NCBI GenBank assembly: GCA_017428085.1
Contig: JAFRRP010000036.1
Span: 1-43,098 of the forward strand
Source of the DNA: Clostridia bacterium
GTDB taxonomy: Bacteria; Bacillota; Clostridia; Oscillospirales; Acutalibacteraceae
Reading direction: 5' to 3'
Length of the DNA: 43,098 nucleotides
Shown one piece after another: positions 42,226-43,098 of the stretch. Position 1 is the stretch's first letter. Each line of letters starts with the position of its first letter. The position numbers and the translations under genes were made by a program. Below the pieces are notes generated by a model. It searched no databases, had not been told where the DNA came from, and saw only the letters and a list, made by a program, of their open reading frames with translations.

Positions 42226-42850
42226 TAGCTGCAGATAAAAATAATGACGTGTTGCAAAGTGAAGTACAACTCATGGGACAATATATACCGTTTTTTATGA
42301 TTATTCTGTCGATTCAGAGGGGTTGAACGAAAAAAGCAAAGGGAAAACAGAAACAAATTTGAAATAATTTAACTGAAAAAGATGAAAGCCGGATGCAAGG
42401 AAAACAAATAATATCTCGGCAGAAAAGAAAAATACCTTATGCGGAGACGGAAACGATTTTTTCGAAAGAAGCAACGGGAAAGATCTCCAGAGAAAACAAA
42501 AACCGCTTGCCGGAAAACACAGCGGTTATCGTTCGCGCACAATCGTATTCGGCGCGGATGTATTCTTTGATTATGCAAACCATTTTCTGATACGCGGTGC
42601 AGAAATCAATATTCAAACAGCGACAGAAACGGCAAATGCAACGTCGCTTCCGTCCGCCCTTTTTCACCGGTTTTTATCAGACATGACGCTGAATTTTACG
42701 GTTTTGAAACCCCTTGATTTCATTGGCTTTACGGGAACGCCTTTTCTCAAAAATGCCCCTACAATCGATTTTTATTTCTTCGGCGGGCACTTTCTTGTCT
42801 GCGTAATTTCAGCCCCTCAAATCGTCAAATTGCGTTTTTTATTTCAGCAG
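42226..42850. other. AT-rich stretch without supported genes
   Basis: Short frames on both strands lack ribosome binding sites and family resemblance. A possible minus-strand terminator lies at 42496-42527 (AACCGCT pairing with AGCGGTT, followed by TTTTG), which would end transcription from the gene at the right edge. Confidence 0.5.
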
Positions 42851-43098
42851 TCAATCGTCCGAAAGTACTTCCGCCGCCATCCGCGCGCCGAGCTTGAAAC
42901 CGCAGACGAAGGCTTCTTTTTCAAGGATCGTCAGCAGTTGATTTGACAGGTCTTTACCATTTTGAAACTGTTCCTTCTGTTGCTCCGTCAAAGTTTCCTC
43001 CAGCGCGTTATCGCTGCGCAACATGGCGGACAGCACGCGCTCCGCCTCGGAGCCTTTTTTGATCTCCGCGTCGTTGACGATCAGGTTATCAAACCACA
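42851..43098 (-). CDS. DUF6809-like mobile-element protein, N-terminus cut by window edge
   Basis: The last 82 residues are visible. They open with WFDNLIVNDAEIKKGSEAE and end KEAFVCGFKLGARMAAEVLSDD. The helical layout with LTEQQKEQFQ and a C-terminal F..GFKLGARM is what I recall for small DUF6809-type proteins of clostridial mobile elements. Function unknown. The frame is open to the window edge, so internal start codons near 43,030 are not the true start. Confidence 0.6.
   Translation of the reverse strand, partial: WFDNLIVNDAEIKKGSEAERVLSAMLRSDNALEETLTEQQKEQFQNGKDLSNQLLTILEKEAFVCGFKLGARMAAEVLSDD

Larger units (their letters stand above)
35762..43098. mobile_element. Integrative and mobilizable element at tRNA-Pro (right end outside window)
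   Basis: From the tRNA to the window edge lie two tyrosine integrases, a small unknown gene, a MobP-like relaxase with an accessory DNA-binding protein, an HTH protein, an excisionase-like protein and a DUF6809-like fragment, all on the minus strand. There is no type IV secretion gene in view, so it appears mobilizable rather than self-transmissible, unless these genes lie further right. Intergenic sequence is visibly more AT-rich than the chromosome to the left. The left boundary could also be the truncated tRNA halves at 35,409-35,607. Confidence 0.75.

Noticed and set aside
42393..42946. Short plus-strand frames in the AT-rich region (65 and 87 codons)
   Set aside because: No Shine-Dalgarno, no recognisable sequence; the second overlaps the DUF6809-like gene on the other strand.

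Overview
The window looks like a chromosomal segment of a high-GC gut-type Clostridia (Oscillospirales-like) bacterium. This is an inference from strong AGGAGG-type ribosome binding sites, near-consensus sigma-A promoters with 16-17 bp spacers, a T-box leader in front of thrS, a Firmicutes-type LexA box in front of recA, and the protein families present. No rRNA marker is present, so the genus cannot be given.

Positions 1-35,300 are ordinary chromosome. In order they hold: a TrpB2-type tryptophan synthase beta (cut by the left edge) divergent from an EEP-family hydrolase; a ceramidase-like protein; a DUF805 membrane protein with a VYGPP-repeat tail translationally coupled to a radical SAM/SPASM enzyme; a lipoprotein; a metallophosphoesterase and an LCAT-like hydrolase; a Na/Pi cotransporter with PhoU domain; a methionine ABC importer (metQ-metN-metI) whose binding protein is circularly permuted; a secreted TIM-barrel-like protein; a zinc-ribbon/GNAT pair; an M32 carboxypeptidase and a YgjP-like metalloprotease; thrS with an overlapping acyltransferase; an esterase, a GPH-type transporter and a large secreted papain-like protease; recA-recX; rimO; a truncated IS5-type transposase; dCMP deaminase and a nitroreductase.

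This chromosomal part is sprinkled with small non-coding repeats of at least three architectures. (i) GTAG-hairpin doublets resembling REP/BIME elements. (ii) Elements bounded by inverted runs of 7-bp repeats (GTCGTAA-like; related heptad runs at two further places). (iii) A pair of ~190-220 bp arrays of small hairpins separated by ATATCAT, in inverted orientation at 3.0 and 6.0 kb. Several of these sit exactly at gene 3' ends and supply or overlap the stop codon.

From about 35,375 to the right edge the window enters a mobile region. A tRNA-Pro promoter is followed by two truncated tRNA-Pro 5' halves and then one complete tRNA-Pro(UGG). Next come two abutting tyrosine integrases, a small unknown gene, a MobP-type relaxase with an RHH-like accessory protein, an HTH protein, an excisionase-like protein and a DUF6809-like fragment. 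This fits an integrative and mobilizable element that runs off the right edge.

The most notable points are the permuted MetQ, the VYGPP-tail/radical SAM pair, and the structured repeat families whose stems change in a compensatory way between copies.
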